Positions 49,149 through 58,957 of a stretch of DNA of 64,000 bases are shown one piece after another. The notes under the pieces are model-generated. The model had not been told where the DNA came from and made no database searches. It worked only from the letters and a program-made list of their open reading frames with translations. Source of the DNA: Betaproteobacteria bacterium. GTDB taxonomy: Bacteria; Pseudomonadota; Gammaproteobacteria; Burkholderiales; JACQAP01. The number at the start of each line of letters is the position of its first letter. The first letter of the stretch is position 1. The translations under genes were made by a program, and so were the position numbers. The DNA is taken from the NCBI GenBank assembly GCA_016194905.1, contig JACQAP010000013.1:97678-161677 (forward strand), in the 5' to 3' direction.

Positions 49149-49823
49149 ATGAAGAGGAACAATCTGGTTGCGGTACTTGCGGCAGTTTGGGCGATTCTCG
49201 CTTCCCCGGTATCCCTCGCGGATACGAGCCTCGGACTCCGTGTCGGAACGCTGGGCGGCGGCGTCGAGCTGGCGCATGCATTCACCGAAAAGCTGGGATT
49301 CCGCGTCTCTGTCAATGGCCTGAACTACAACACTTCCGAGACCCATGAGTCCGTCGACTATGACGCCAAATTGAAACTGGAATCCGGCCAACTGCTCCTC
49401 GACTGGTTTCCGTTCTCCAACAACTTTCGCCTGAGCGCGGGCGCCATGTACAACGGCAACAAGTTCACGCTGGACGGCAAACCTTCCGCGGGCGGAACCT
49501 TCACGATTAACGGCACCACGTACAGTTCGTCCAACGTCGGTTCGCTGAACGGCAAGTTCGATTTCAGGAAGGCGGCACCCTACGTCGGCCTGGGGTATGG
49601 CCGCCCGATCGGCAAAGGGCTGTCGCTCGCCGCCGATCTGGGCGTGTTGTTCCAGGGCTCACCGCGCTCGACCCTTTCCGCCACTTGCGGGGCGGCAACG
49701 CCTGCAGGGCTCTGCTCGCAAATCCAGGGCGACGTCGCGGCGGAGCAGGACAAGCTCGACGACGACATGCACAAGTACCGGTATTACCCGGTGGTATCGA
49801 TTGGACTTGCCTACGTGTTCTGA
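49149..49823 (+). CDS. outer-membrane beta-barrel protein
   Basis: A 224-residue outer-membrane protein. The signal peptide ends near SPVSLADTS; the rest alternates polar and hydrophobic residues in short strands (LGLRVGTLGGGVELAHAF, FRLSAGAMYNGNKFTL, YVGLGYGR) and ends in the barrel terminator IGLAYVF with C-terminal Phe. It resembles the OmpA-like/OprF-type eight-stranded barrels without a peptidoglycan domain. Ligand or pore role is unknown. GGAGG precedes the ATG at 49149; upstream in-frame ATGs are rejected on that basis. A strong terminator follows. Confidence 0.82.
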   Translation: MKRNNLVAVLAAVWAILASPVSLADTSLGLRVGTLGGGVELAHAFTEKLGFRVSVNGLNYNTSETHESVDYDAKLKLESGQLLLDWFPFSNNFRLSAGAMYNGNKFTLDGKPSAGGTFTINGTTYSSSNVGSLNGKFDFRKAAPYVGLGYGRPIGKGLSLAADLGVLFQGSPRSTLSATCGAATPAGLCSQIQGDVAAEQDKLDDDMHKYRYYPVVSIGLAYVF

Positions 49824-49844
49824 AGCGGATTTTTACAATGGATG

Positions 49845-49879
49845 AAAAACAAACAGGCCCGACGGGCCTGTTTGTTTTT
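49845..49879. terminator. bidirectional intrinsic terminator
   Basis: A 15-bp stem (49846-49860 with 49864-49878) with a 3-nt loop, GC-rich in its upper part (CAGGCCC/GGGCCTG), flanked by A-run on the left and T-run on the right. It ends transcription of both the barrel gene (plus) and ettA (minus), which converge here. Confidence 0.9.
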
Positions 49880-49900
49880 GAAGCACGAGCTTGAGGCCGG

Positions 49901-51562
<1,662 letters not shown>

Positions 51563-52040
51563 GATTTGGTACGGGTGGTGTCCGGAAAGGGCCGAATTAT
51601 GCGGGAAAAACCGGCCAGCCGGAGGCCGGCATCAAAGACGTTCGACGCAAAGGATGCTTTTCAATGCGAGAAGCCATCACGGGTCACTTGCAGTACAGCT
51701 GCTTGCGTTCCTCAAACAGTTGGATCTGTGAAGGGTCAGGCGAAGATGCTTTCGGGACCAAACACCAAACGTGAAGGAAAACTTTCTCAAGAATGGGAAC
51801 GCGGGATCAGGCTTGGTCAATTGCATAAATGATGCGGTCTCACTCACCTAATCATCTTGCCCTCATGGCGTGCGTGGCACATGGCACTAAAGTCTGTCAC
51901 GCAGGCGCCGATACCCAGTGTGGGTCCGCAGAGGACGGGCCGGATTATCAAGGTTTCCTCGGGCCCTCCTCCCGGGGCTTATCGACAGTTTGTGAATCAA
52001 ACGGGGCACGGACAAACCACGGAAGCGGAGCCTTAGCCAG
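51563..52040. other. intergenic region between ettA and HDOD gene
   Basis: A 478-bp gap between divergent genes. It contains the ettA leader hairpin at 51606-51629. Frames of about 90 codons on the plus strand (51554-51832 and 51829-52098) are rich in rare patterns, lack ribosome sites and overlap the next gene, so they are not called. Both promoters must lie here, but no convincing -10/-35 pair was assigned. Confidence 0.5.
51606..51629 (-). terminator. terminator-like hairpin in the ettA leader
   Basis: On the minus strand a CCGGCC...GGCCGG stem (51611-51629) is followed by TTTTTCC, ending about 44 nt before the ettA start codon. No minus-strand gene lies immediately upstream, so this could be an attenuator in the ettA leader. 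It may equally stop stray antisense transcripts. It is a short stem, so moderate confidence. Confidence 0.5.
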
Positions 52041-52919
52041 ATGGAAAGAAGCGAAGCCTTCAAGAACATTGTCGCCGACGCGGCACGGGGAGAATTGAAT
52101 TTTCCGACATCCGCCAAAGTGGCCCTTCGTGTCAGAGAGGTCCTTGACGATCCGGATTGCGCTCTGGACGAGGCGGTTCGCCTGGTGAAGGCGGAGCCGC
52201 TGATGGCGGCTCGGGTCGTCGCGCTCGCCAATTCAATGGCCTTCAATCCATCCGGGCGGGAGATTGCCGATGTCCGCGCCGCCGTGAACCGTCTGGGGTT
52301 CAAGGCGGTTCGTGCCGTGGCGGCGGCGGTGGCAACGCACCAATTGGCGGGAACGCCCACCGGACAGGCAAATCGGGATCGGGCGACGAAGTTGTGGGAG
52401 CACACGGCACATGTGGCGGCCCTCGCTCACGTCATTGCCCGACGCGTAACGGGGCAGGACCCGGAAACGGCGATGTTTGCCGGCATCGTCCACGAGGTCG
52501 GCGGGTTTTACCTGCTGTCTCGCGCCAAGGACTATCCCGGATTGATGGACGGGGAACTGACGGATTGGCTGCAGGGCGATGACGGCGAAGTCGAAGGAGA
52601 AGAAGAAGGCAAGGGCGGTAGTGAAGTCGAGATCGGCCGCGCTGTGCTCAGGGCCCTGTCCGTGCCCCGGGCGGTGGTGGACGGCATCGAGGCCATGTGG
52701 AAGGGTTACCTGGTCCTGCCCCCGACAACACTCGGGGACACGCTGCTGCTGGCTGACCAACTGTCTCCGGTTCATTCCCCGCTGCATGAGCCGCCGCTTA
52801 ACGATTGCGAAAACATCACAGCGAATATCGACCTGATCATCGGGCAGGAAACGCTGGTCGGGATTCTCAAGGAGTCGGCCGAACACATGGATTCCCTGAT
52901 CAGGGCATTGAGGTTCTAG
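52041..52919 (+). CDS. HDOD-domain signalling protein
   Basis: A 292-residue cytoplasmic protein with one HDOD domain (about residues 20-220). Typical motifs are LNFPTSAKVALRVREVLDDPD, VKAEPLMAARVVALANS, AVNRLGFKAVRAVAAAVAT, and GIVHEVGGFYLL. HDOD domains are catalytically silent relatives of HD-GYP phosphodiesterases, acting as scaffolds in chemotaxis, c-di-GMP or stress signalling. No other domain is attached. A Glu/Gly-rich loop is present near residues 175-195. Confidence 0.88.
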   Translation: MERSEAFKNIVADAARGELNFPTSAKVALRVREVLDDPDCALDEAVRLVKAEPLMAARVVALANSMAFNPSGREIADVRAAVNRLGFKAVRAVAAAVATHQLAGTPTGQANRDRATKLWEHTAHVAALAHVIARRVTGQDPETAMFAGIVHEVGGFYLLSRAKDYPGLMDGELTDWLQGDDGEVEGEEEGKGGSEVEIGRAVLRALSVPRAVVDGIEAMWKGYLVLPPTTLGDTLLLADQLSPVHSPLHEPPLNDCENITANIDLIIGQETLVGILKESAEHMDSLIRALRF

Positions 52920-52998
52920 CCCTCAAGCCGAGGGAAATGTCGACCGGAGGCCGCCAATGGGCGACCCCTATTCTCCATAGCCGGAGACTCAATACCCC

Positions 52999-53760
52999 AT
53001 GAAAAACGCATCAAGAGCCATCGCCGTCGGACTTGCACTGTGGGCGGGGGCCGTCTTGGCCGATGCGCCCGAGGTCACACCCTATCGCCCCACGGTCTCC
53101 AACCCGGCCGCGCTTTCCGCCCCCGGCCTGCTCGAGTTCGAGGCCGGCGTAGCGAGATTGCGAGATGACGCGGGCACCCGGCTGGTCAGTCTGCCCTATC
53201 TCTTCAAGTACGCTTTCAGCGAAAACCTCGGCGTGCTGGTGGGCGGCGACGCCTATCTGCGCCAGGAAGACGCCGACGGCAATCGCCTCACGAGCGTGGG
53301 CGACACCGTGGCGGCGCTCAAGCTGCGGCGTGAATTAACCGACAGCATGGAGCTCGGGATGGAGGCCGGGGTGCGTTTCCCGACCGCCAAGACCGGCCTT
53401 GGCGCCGAGAAGAGCGATTACCTCGTGAACGGCATTTTCAGCGCCGGGTGGGGTGGATTGAGTTTCGATTTTAATCTCGCCTACACCCGGCTCGGATCGG
53501 TCGGCTCGGGAGAAAGCCGCGGCGAAATCGGCTGGGCGACGGCGGTCTCCGGCAAACTCGGTGGGCCGTGGGGTTGGGCCGCCGAACTTTCCGGCACGGG
53601 GCGGCGCGGCACGCGCGGCAGCACGCAGGCGCTCGCGGCCCTGAGCTACCAACCCACACGCACCCTGGTGTTCGATATGGGCCTGGCCCACGACCTGAAC
53701 AAGCAGACCGACGAAACGACCGCCTTTGCGGGGTTCGCGATTTTGTTCGACCATCATTGA
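52999..53760 (+). CDS. MetA-pathway/phenol-type outer-membrane barrel
   Basis: A 253-residue exported protein. The signal peptide ends GAVLADAPE; the mature chain shows RPTVSNPAALSAPGLLEFEAG, then many short amphipathic strands (LVSLPYLFKYAF, DYLVNGIFSAGWGGLSFDFNLAYT), as in the PF13557-type transporter barrels (FadL-like). It ends AFAGFAILFDHH. A role in uptake of hydrophobic or aromatic compounds is a family-based guess. It is 79 nt after the HDOD gene. Confidence 0.75.
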   Translation: MKNASRAIAVGLALWAGAVLADAPEVTPYRPTVSNPAALSAPGLLEFEAGVARLRDDAGTRLVSLPYLFKYAFSENLGVLVGGDAYLRQEDADGNRLTSVGDTVAALKLRRELTDSMELGMEAGVRFPTAKTGLGAEKSDYLVNGIFSAGWGGLSFDFNLAYTRLGSVGSGESRGEIGWATAVSGKLGGPWGWAAELSGTGRRGTRGSTQALAALSYQPTRTLVFDMGLAHDLNKQTDETTAFAGFAILFDHH

Positions 53761-53922
53761 TCCGGCACGGATGTATTCAAGCCTGATTCGCTCGTAAATT
53801 CACCGCCACCGCCATTGCGCTCACCAGGCAGAGCGAAGTAGCCGAAATAATCTGCAGGCGTGATCGTTTTCGTTGGCAAAAGGAGTTTCTGCAATATGGT
53901 GACCTCTAACGATTAAATTTGC

Positions 53923-53951
53923 CCGACCCAAGGAGCGTAGCTCCGGGTCGG
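53923..53951 (-). terminator. hairpin between convergent genes
   Basis: A two-part stem, CCGACCC/GGGTCGG and GGAGC/GCTCC with a 2-nt bulge and 3-nt loop, located 22 nt after the stop of the minus-strand cupin gene. The following bases on that strand are CAAATTTAAT, so it is only a weak U-tract. It is a plausible terminator of the cupin gene. Confidence 0.45.
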
Positions 53952-53973
53952 CTGCGATGACGAGGCAGCATTT

Positions 53974-54339
53974 CTATATCCACGCCTCGGCGGGTGCAGT
54001 CTTTTCCCCACCGGCGTCGCCGGTGTTTACCGTACCCGCAGCTTCAACAAGCATGGCACGGCACTCAGCTTTTGCCGAGGTCTTGTGTTCGACGCCTTTC
54101 GGAATAACGAGCAGCTCACCTTTTCTCACGGAAACGTCACCGTCTCGAAAATGAATGGTCATCTCGCCCTCGATCACGATGAACACTTCGTCAGTGTCTT
54201 TGTGGTCGTGCCACACGAACTCCCCCTGGAACTTCACCAGTTTGAAATGGTAGTCGTTCATCCGCGCAATGATCTTCGGCGACCAGTGCTCGGAGAACCG
54301 CGCAAATTTATCGGCGATGTTGATCGGGCGATATTCCAT
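53974..54339 (-). CDS. cupin-domain protein
   Basis: A 121-residue single cupin. Metal motif 1 is [20 protein letters not shown] (two His, Glu), and motif 2 contains [12 protein letters not shown] (His). It has the length of the common ‘cupin 2’ mannose-6-phosphate isomerase-like proteins with no assigned activity. The ATG at 54339 follows GGAG. It is last of a minus-strand group with the thioesterase, DUF2784 and esterase genes. Confidence 0.87.
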   Translation of the reverse strand: MEYRPINIADKFARFSEHWSPKIIARMNDYHFKLVKFQGEFVWHDHKDTDEVFIVIEGEMTIHFRDGDVSVRKGELLVIPKGVEHKTSAKAECRAMLVEAAGTVNTGDAGGEKTAPAEAWI

Positions 54340-54499
54340 GCGGTGGCTCCAATCCGGGAGGGTTATCCAGTCATGCTCAGTTGTGGGCTTGCAGTTGGCG
54401 GATCAACTGCAGTGCCGGGTTGAGCAGGCCTATGGCTTGAGATAGCATTTCTCCTCTGCCGGAATTCCGTTTCAAGCACTCCAGTGCGGGTCCCGGCGA

Positions 54500-54916
54500 T
54501 TACGCGGGAGAACCGGAGGGAAGAATGAGTTGTGTCTGCGTAACGACCCCACATAGCTTTCCCGCCTCGGACTTTATGAGCGTTTGCCACACCATGGTGG
54601 TCCTGCCGCGATGGAAGGCGGTGCATTCGCCTATGACCGTCGACCCTGCCGGTGCGCCGCGAATGAACTTTGTGCTTGACTCGATCGTCGTGGTGCGAGC
54701 GCCTGCAGGAAGACTCATGAAGGTACCTACCGCGCCAAGCGTGTCGGCGAACGCCATCAACGCCCCGCCATGGAGGATCCCTCCGGTAGTGCACAAATCC
54801 GGGCGCACCTTGAGCGAGGCGACGACGCGATCCGTGGACACTTCCGAGAACGCTATTCCCATCAACCCGGGGAAAAGGAGTGCGAACAGCTCTTGAATTG
54901 ATGCGGGAGTATGCAT
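54500..54916 (-). CDS. PaaI-family hotdog thioesterase
   Basis: A 138-residue hotdog-fold protein of the PaaI/YbgC group, hydrolysing small acyl- or aryl-CoA thioesters. The key segment is GGILHGGALMAFADTLGAV, with the HGG motif and catalytic Asp, followed by SSTKFIRGAPAGSTVIGECTAF. CAGGAG precedes the ATG at 54916. No specific substrate can be deduced; phenylacetate or benzoate derivatives are family precedents. Confidence 0.87.
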   Translation of the reverse strand: MHTPASIQELFALLFPGLMGIAFSEVSTDRVVASLKVRPDLCTTGGILHGGALMAFADTLGAVGTFMSLPAGARTTTIESSTKFIRGAPAGSTVIGECTAFHRGRTTMVWQTLIKSEAGKLCGVVTQTQLILPSGSPA

Positions 54917-54990
54917 TGGCGCTCCTGAAAAGGAATGTCCGGCATGAGAGGCAGAGTCCAGCTTACCGGCGGCGTCCGTCCGATGGAAGG

Positions 54991-55428
54991 TCAGGCATCT
55001 TTTTCATTGTTGCGGCGTTTGGAGACCGGTGGGAAGCGCACCCATGTTGCCAGGACGAGCAGGCCAAAGAGGGAATAGCCGACTACGAAAACCCAAGGCG
55101 GGGCATCGTAGTACAGGATGCGTTGGAGCCAATGCCCGATGAAGCTGCCGCTGTAGGCAGTCGCATGTGCTTTCGTGCGCAGCCAAAATTCCAGCGTTGT
55201 GAACGGACAGGTGACGCCCAGCCAAACCTCCGCTACGACGACGGCGATAGCACCCAGATGTGCGAGCCTGAACCACAAGGCATTGACCCACCGCCAGTTG
55301 CGACGGTTGCCAATGACGACGAGGACGAGGCCGCCAACGACGAACACAACAATTGCGACGTGCAGCGCAAGCACGACATCCGCAAGTAACAGATACGGCA
55401 GGCTGTCGCGCACGAAATTTCCCGACAA
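54991..55428 (-). CDS. DUF2784 membrane protein
   Basis: A small inner-membrane protein of about 140-145 residues with four hydrophobic segments. The conserved DUF2784 pattern is visible: VVLALHVAIVVFVV, a W-x-N-x-W loop (RWVNALWFRLAH), CPFTTLEFWLR, and SFIGHWLQRILYYDAPPWVF. The start is uncertain: TTG 55428 or GTG 55413. It begins 4 nt after the esterase stop and is co-transcribed with it. Function is unknown. Confidence 0.8.
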   Translation of the reverse strand: MSGNFVRDSLPYLLLADVVLALHVAIVVFVVGGLVLVVIGNRRNWRWVNALWFRLAHLGAIAVVVAEVWLGVTCPFTTLEFWLRTKAHATAYSGSFIGHWLQRILYYDAPPWVFVVGYSLFGLLVLATWVRFPPVSKRRNNEKDA

Positions 55429-55432
55429 CCTC

Positions 55433-56539
55433 TCAGGGCTTCAACGCCCTGTAGAGGAACGGCAGGCTCGTGTCCATCCGGTAATCGACGTCGGAGTGAT
55501 CGTCGTCGAATTCCTCGTAGGTGTGACGGATGCCGGCCGCGGCGAGGCGCTTCGACAGGATGCGTGCGCCGTAGTGGATGTGATATTGGTCGCGCCAGCC
55601 ACAGTCGATGTAGATGCCGCGCAGCGACTTGAGGTTGTCCCGGTATTTCGCGACCAGATTGACCGGGTCGCTCTCGCGCCACTTGCTCCAGCGCTTCTCG
55701 ATGACCTCGCCCGATTCGAGGTTGAACGGCACGCGAAAGCCGAGCGGCGCTCTTCGGTCTGCGTCGTAGGTAGCGGCCATGCACAGGTTCATGATGCAGT
55801 GGCCTTCCGCTGTCGAGAGCTTTTCTTTCTTCCAGACGTGCGCCAGGAAGCGTTGGATGCGCCCGTCGTCCAGGCCTTCGGCGAGGCCTTTGCGGTCCGA
55901 TTCGCCGCGCGCGTCATAAGCGCCGGCTTTCCGCTTCGGCACACGATGTTTGGCGAGCTCGTTCAGCGTGTTCGGCCAGTCGTGCCAGTAAACGAAATCG
56001 AAATACGCGTCGCCGGAATGATCGGCGATGGCACCCCAGTACTTCGCATACTGCATGCCGTGGAGGATCGCGCCGTAGCCGCCGGATGATTTACCGAAGC
56101 AGCCGCGATGCTCGCGGCTCGCCAGCGTGCGGAACTCGCAGTCGACGAAGGGAATGATCTCGCGCGTCAGATAGTCCGCATAGTTGCCGATCGCGGACGA
56201 GTTCACGTACTGGTTGCCGCCGAGCGCCGTGAAGCAGTCCGGGAAGACGATGATCGCCGGCCCCATCTTCTGCTCGCGAATCAGCCGCGCCGCGCGCTCC
56301 GGCACGTTGTCACCGAACGGTTTCCAGTTGGTATGCGACAGACCCGAGCCGGTGAAGCCGACCAGGTCGTAGAGCACCGGGAAGCGGCGCCTGCCCGCGC
56401 CCTCGTCATACTGCGGCGGCAGCCACACGGCGACCTTGCGCACATGCGGATCGCCGAGTGGGTTGTCCTGGAGGATCTTCGACGTGTGCTCCAGCGCGAC
56501 CAGCGTGCCGGCGGGACCTTTAGGGCGTTTGAGGGCCAT
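55433..56539 (-). CDS. esterase D-like alpha/beta hydrolase
   Basis: A 368-residue alpha/beta hydrolase of the putative esterase (PF00756) family. An N-terminal strand region (VRKVAVWLPPQYDEGA) is followed by AIIVFPDCFTALGG, and the nucleophile elbow HRGCFGKSSGGYGAI carries the catalytic Ser. The C-terminal His is expected in the DDHSDVDYRM segment. No signal peptide. Enterochelin-esterase and acyl-transferase relatives share the fold; substrate is unknown. Leads the group of minus-strand genes to 53974. Confidence 0.88.
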   Translation of the reverse strand: MALKRPKGPAGTLVALEHTSKILQDNPLGDPHVRKVAVWLPPQYDEGAGRRRFPVLYDLVGFTGSGLSHTNWKPFGDNVPERAARLIREQKMGPAIIVFPDCFTALGGNQYVNSSAIGNYADYLTREIIPFVDCEFRTLASREHRGCFGKSSGGYGAILHGMQYAKYWGAIADHSGDAYFDFVYWHDWPNTLNELAKHRVPKRKAGAYDARGESDRKGLAEGLDDGRIQRFLAHVWKKEKLSTAEGHCIMNLCMAATYDADRRAPLGFRVPFNLESGEVIEKRWSKWRESDPVNLVAKYRDNLKSLRGIYIDCGWRDQYHIHYGARILSKRLAAAGIRHTYEEFDDDHSDVDYRMDTSLPFLYRALKP

Positions 56540-56597
56540 GGGTGGTCTGGTGATTGGTGAGGTCGTGCGATTGTGGCACGCCGACGCTAAACTCGAT

Positions 56598-57014
56598 TCA
56601 ACGTTCGAACCACTTGATCAGCTCGAAGCGCTTGCCGCCCTTGAGGCGATATACGCCAAAATCGGTCTTGTCGGTGGTCAGGATATGCCGGATGCCGGTG
56701 CGGTTCGCCAGCCAGATCAGCGCTGCGTCGGCAAAATCGATGTCCCGGTCAGCGTATTTCCGGATGGATGAGCCGACTTCGCTATAGGCGTCGACGGGCA
56801 GTTCGAGTGTCCGCAGCCTCGGCGATTGAGCCAAGTCGAGAAATTCGATTTTGGCTTCAGCATCCAGGAAAAAGCAGGTTTCTACTATCACCGGGGAGAC
56901 AGTAATGAGCGGGCCGATTTCCCGCAGAAAAAAAGCCCTCGCCGCGACGTGCAGCGGGTCGCTTTTACGCCCAAGGGCAACGAGAAACCCGGTATCGACG
57001 AGTACGTTAGCCAC
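56598..57014 (-). CDS. VapC-like PIN-domain toxin
   Basis: A 138-residue PIN-domain ribonuclease. Acidic active-site residues are visible in LVDTGFLVALG (first Asp), VIVETCFFLDA (Glu), and DIDFADAALIWLAN and TTDKTDFGVYR (Asp). In the family, such toxins cut tRNA or mRNA when the partner antitoxin decays. The start is GTG at 57014, which overlaps the antitoxin stop by 8 nt; longer frames upstream are shadows. Forms a type II toxin-antitoxin pair with the next gene. Confidence 0.85.
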   Translation of the reverse strand: MANVLVDTGFLVALGRKSDPLHVAARAFFLREIGPLITVSPVIVETCFFLDAEAKIEFLDLAQSPRLRTLELPVDAYSEVGSSIRKYADRDIDFADAALIWLANRTGIRHILTTDKTDFGVYRLKGGKRFELIKWFER

Positions 57015-57252
57015 GCTTCCGTTTGCCGCGGAAGCTCTCGCGCAACAGGCGCTTGGTATGGCGTGCCACATCCCCTTGCCGCGTGTCGCAACCAATATAC
57101 GGATGGCTCAGGCCGACCGTGCCCGATTCGGGCGCCCGCAGCAGCTCCTGCAAGGCAAGTTTTACAGCCTCGCTCTTGGTGAGACGGTGCTTGACGCAGT
57201 ATTCGGCCAGCTCCTGCTCGACGCGCTGGGGCAGGCGGACGGTGAGAGTCAT
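57007..57252 (-). CDS. ribbon-helix-helix antitoxin (VapB-like)
   Basis: An 81-residue antitoxin. The N-terminal ribbon-helix-helix DNA-binding motif is TLTVRLPQRVEQELAEYC followed by LTKSEAVKLALQELL; the basic C-terminal tail is expected to clasp the PIN toxin. GGAGG precedes the ATG. It lies first in the pair, as usual, and overlaps the toxin by 8 nt. A 31-bp palindromic operator sits just upstream. Confidence 0.85.
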   Translation of the reverse strand: MTLTVRLPQRVEQELAEYCVKHRLTKSEAVKLALQELLRAPESGTVGLSHPYIGCDTRQGDVARHTKRLLRESFRGKRKRG

Positions 57253-57265
57253 GCGGGGCCTCCGA

Positions 57266-57296
57266 TGTAATACATTTCCTGAACAATTGTATTACA
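57266..57296 (-). promoter_or_regulatory. palindromic operator of the VapBC-like pair
   Basis: A perfect inverted repeat, TGTAATACA (57266-57274) and TGTATTACA (57288-57296), with 13 bp between; centre-to-centre distance 22 bp, two helical turns. It starts 13 bp upstream of the antitoxin ATG. Ribbon-helix-helix antitoxins bind such paired half-sites for autoregulation. Confidence 0.75.
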
Positions 57297-57353
57297 ACAA
57301 TTTCAGGCCGCCAAGCGCTCGTTTGAAACTACCGTCACCGGTTCCCGCCGAGA

Positions 57354-57908
57354 TCAGACCGAGTGCTTCCATTCGAGATCAAACGGTGCCTCTCCAACAT
57401 CAGCCCGGAGTTGACGCGCGGCAGCGTCTGTCATGCGCCCATGGCGATGGGAGCCAGGAACAAGTCGCAGGGGTCCATTTTCGAGCCCGCAATCATCAAT
57501 ATGTATGCGAACCGCCAACATCTTTTCAAGCAGCTCGGGTGGTGTCTGAACAAATTGTTCGCCTTCTTTCTCGGACCACCCGCCGAGAGCGGGATGATGG
57601 ACGCGAGCGCGAACCGGGATGGAAAGATCTTGATGCGATGCGACCGACCAATTGCGCTGCGGGGTCTTGTCGAAAAGCGTGCACTGAACCGCAACCGACG
57701 AAATCGGCAAGACGCCCGCATTCTCCAGGCGCGCTCTCACTCGTTTAACGAGCGTGCGGCACAATGGGAGCCCGAGCAGGTTTCTGGTGCCGGCACCGCG
57801 CACCTTCACTCGCTCCAGCACACGCGCCATAACTGAAGTCTCGCGTTGAGTGAGAACGTTCGTAACGATGACGTAGCCGTCTTCCTCAAACGTTCCGCAG
57901 CCCATCAT
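57354..57908 (-). CDS. PhyH-like dioxygenase, C-terminally truncated
   Basis: A 184-residue protein resembling the phytanoyl-CoA dioxygenase family. GTFEEDGYVIVTNVL opens the domain; the metal pair is in SHQDLSIPVR; and the NGPLRLVPGSHRHGRM segment follows. The family normally continues with a distal His and the Arg that binds 2-oxoglutarate; the frame stops at 57354 after DLEWKHSV, and no continuation is seen in other frames. So it is probably inactive or remodelled. Its ATG overlaps the stop of the exported-protein gene (ATGA), but no ribosome site is evident. Confidence 0.6.
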   Translation of the reverse strand: MMGCGTFEEDGYVIVTNVLTQRETSVMARVLERVKVRGAGTRNLLGLPLCRTLVKRVRARLENAGVLPISSVAVQCTLFDKTPQRNWSVASHQDLSIPVRARVHHPALGGWSEKEGEQFVQTPPELLEKMLAVRIHIDDCGLENGPLRLVPGSHRHGRMTDAAARQLRADVGEAPFDLEWKHSV

Positions 57909-58411
57909 CGATAAGGAAAGGAATACAACCACTGACATTTGGCAACGGTAACGTTCCATGTGCCCGGAAGATCGTCCATCTTGTACTTGCACTGGCCGTT
58001 GACGCCGGCAAAGCGCCCACTCCCACCCGTCAGGTGCAATGTACCTTCGTCCGAGGTACCAGGATCGCCCGATCGGCGTTCGAAAAGAAGCAGCAGGGTG
58101 TCTTCCGGTGAGAATGTCGCGACACCATCCGCTTCCAAATCGAGCCCGGAAGGTGTTTTCTTCGAGAAACCGGCATATTGAACCGTTGCGCTGGCGCCTT
58201 CGACAAACGGGCGTCCGCTACTGTGGATAAACGTAACGGTGCCGTTCCCTCCCCTTGCCGTGACGGTCGTATCCCCCATTTGAACGGCGTACACGTTCGA
58301 AGTGGCCGAAAGAACGATATCGACCGTGCCGCTTTCCGCATGGCCTGGCACCGACGCGAGAGAACAAAGCCCCGCGGCGACGAAACACACGAATCCATTG
58401 TTTTTCTTCAT
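57905..58411 (-). CDS. hypothetical exported protein
   Basis: A 168-residue exported protein. The signal peptide ends near SVPGHAES; the mature part is beta-rich with repeated TVTARGGNGTVTFIHSSG and LHLTGGSGRFAGVNGQCKY motifs. The latter is similar in style to beta-barrel-like lipocalin or allene oxide cyclase-like proteins, but I make no firm call. GGAAGAG precedes the ATG. It overlaps the PhyH-like gene by 4 nt. Confidence 0.7.
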   Translation of the reverse strand: MKKNNGFVCFVAAGLCSLASVPGHAESGTVDIVLSATSNVYAVQMGDTTVTARGGNGTVTFIHSSGRPFVEGASATVQYAGFSKKTPSGLDLEADGVATFSPEDTLLLLFERRSGDPGTSDEGTLHLTGGSGRFAGVNGQCKYKMDDLPGTWNVTVAKCQWLYSFPYR

Positions 58412-58523
58412 GGGCTCTTCCCACTCATTGTTCAGTCGAAACGTGATCTGCGAAAATGGTCAGGATGTACCTGAAAGAAGGGTGCCGCGACCCGAAAGAG
58501 TCAGTCCAGACTCGGGTGGCAAT

Positions 58524-58868
58524 CTAACTGGTCCGGCCGGTTTTCACGAACTCGAGAGAGGTCCGAAACAGTGGGAGATGCTTCTCGTATTCGGCGATCT
58601 CGGCGCAATTGATCTGTATCCATTCCCTCGTACTTGCGACACCACCGGGCTGAAACGGAACGACATCGTTTCTTGAGAACTGTAATTCAGTCGCGGCGGC
58701 AACTGGCAGACGCAATCCGATGCCGTCGCCGCTGATGCAGGCGAACATCTTGTCGCTGACGAAATAGGCGTCCAGACCATTGATTTTTCTTGCGCTGACG
58801 CCCGGGAGGTTGAGAAGGAGAGCGTCGATCTGCGCCTTGCGATCGGACTTAGTGGTATCGGTAGTCAC
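58524..58868 (-). CDS. TfoX N-terminal-like protein
   Basis: A 114-residue protein with the pattern of the TfoX/Sxy N-terminal domain or MmcQ-like fold: LLLNLPGVSARKINGLDAYFVSDKMFACI. TfoX regulates competence through CRP-dependent genes; this protein lacks the C-terminal domain and its function is unknown. Family assignment is by pattern only. Confidence 0.65.
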   Translation of the reverse strand: MTTDTTKSDRKAQIDALLLNLPGVSARKINGLDAYFVSDKMFACISGDGIGLRLPVAAATELQFSRNDVVPFQPGGVASTREWIQINCAEIAEYEKHLPLFRTSLEFVKTGRTS

Positions 58869-58957
58869 AGGAAATAAGTCGGGTTGTCATGAACAGAACG
58901 ATTGAATCATATACGCCAAATCCTAAGGCTGCAGGCACGACGCGACGAACAGCGAAT

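Noticed and set aside
57363..57836. 157-codon plus-strand frame opposite the PhyH-like gene
   Set aside because: Antisense to a frame with recognisable HxD and family segments; no family pattern of its own.
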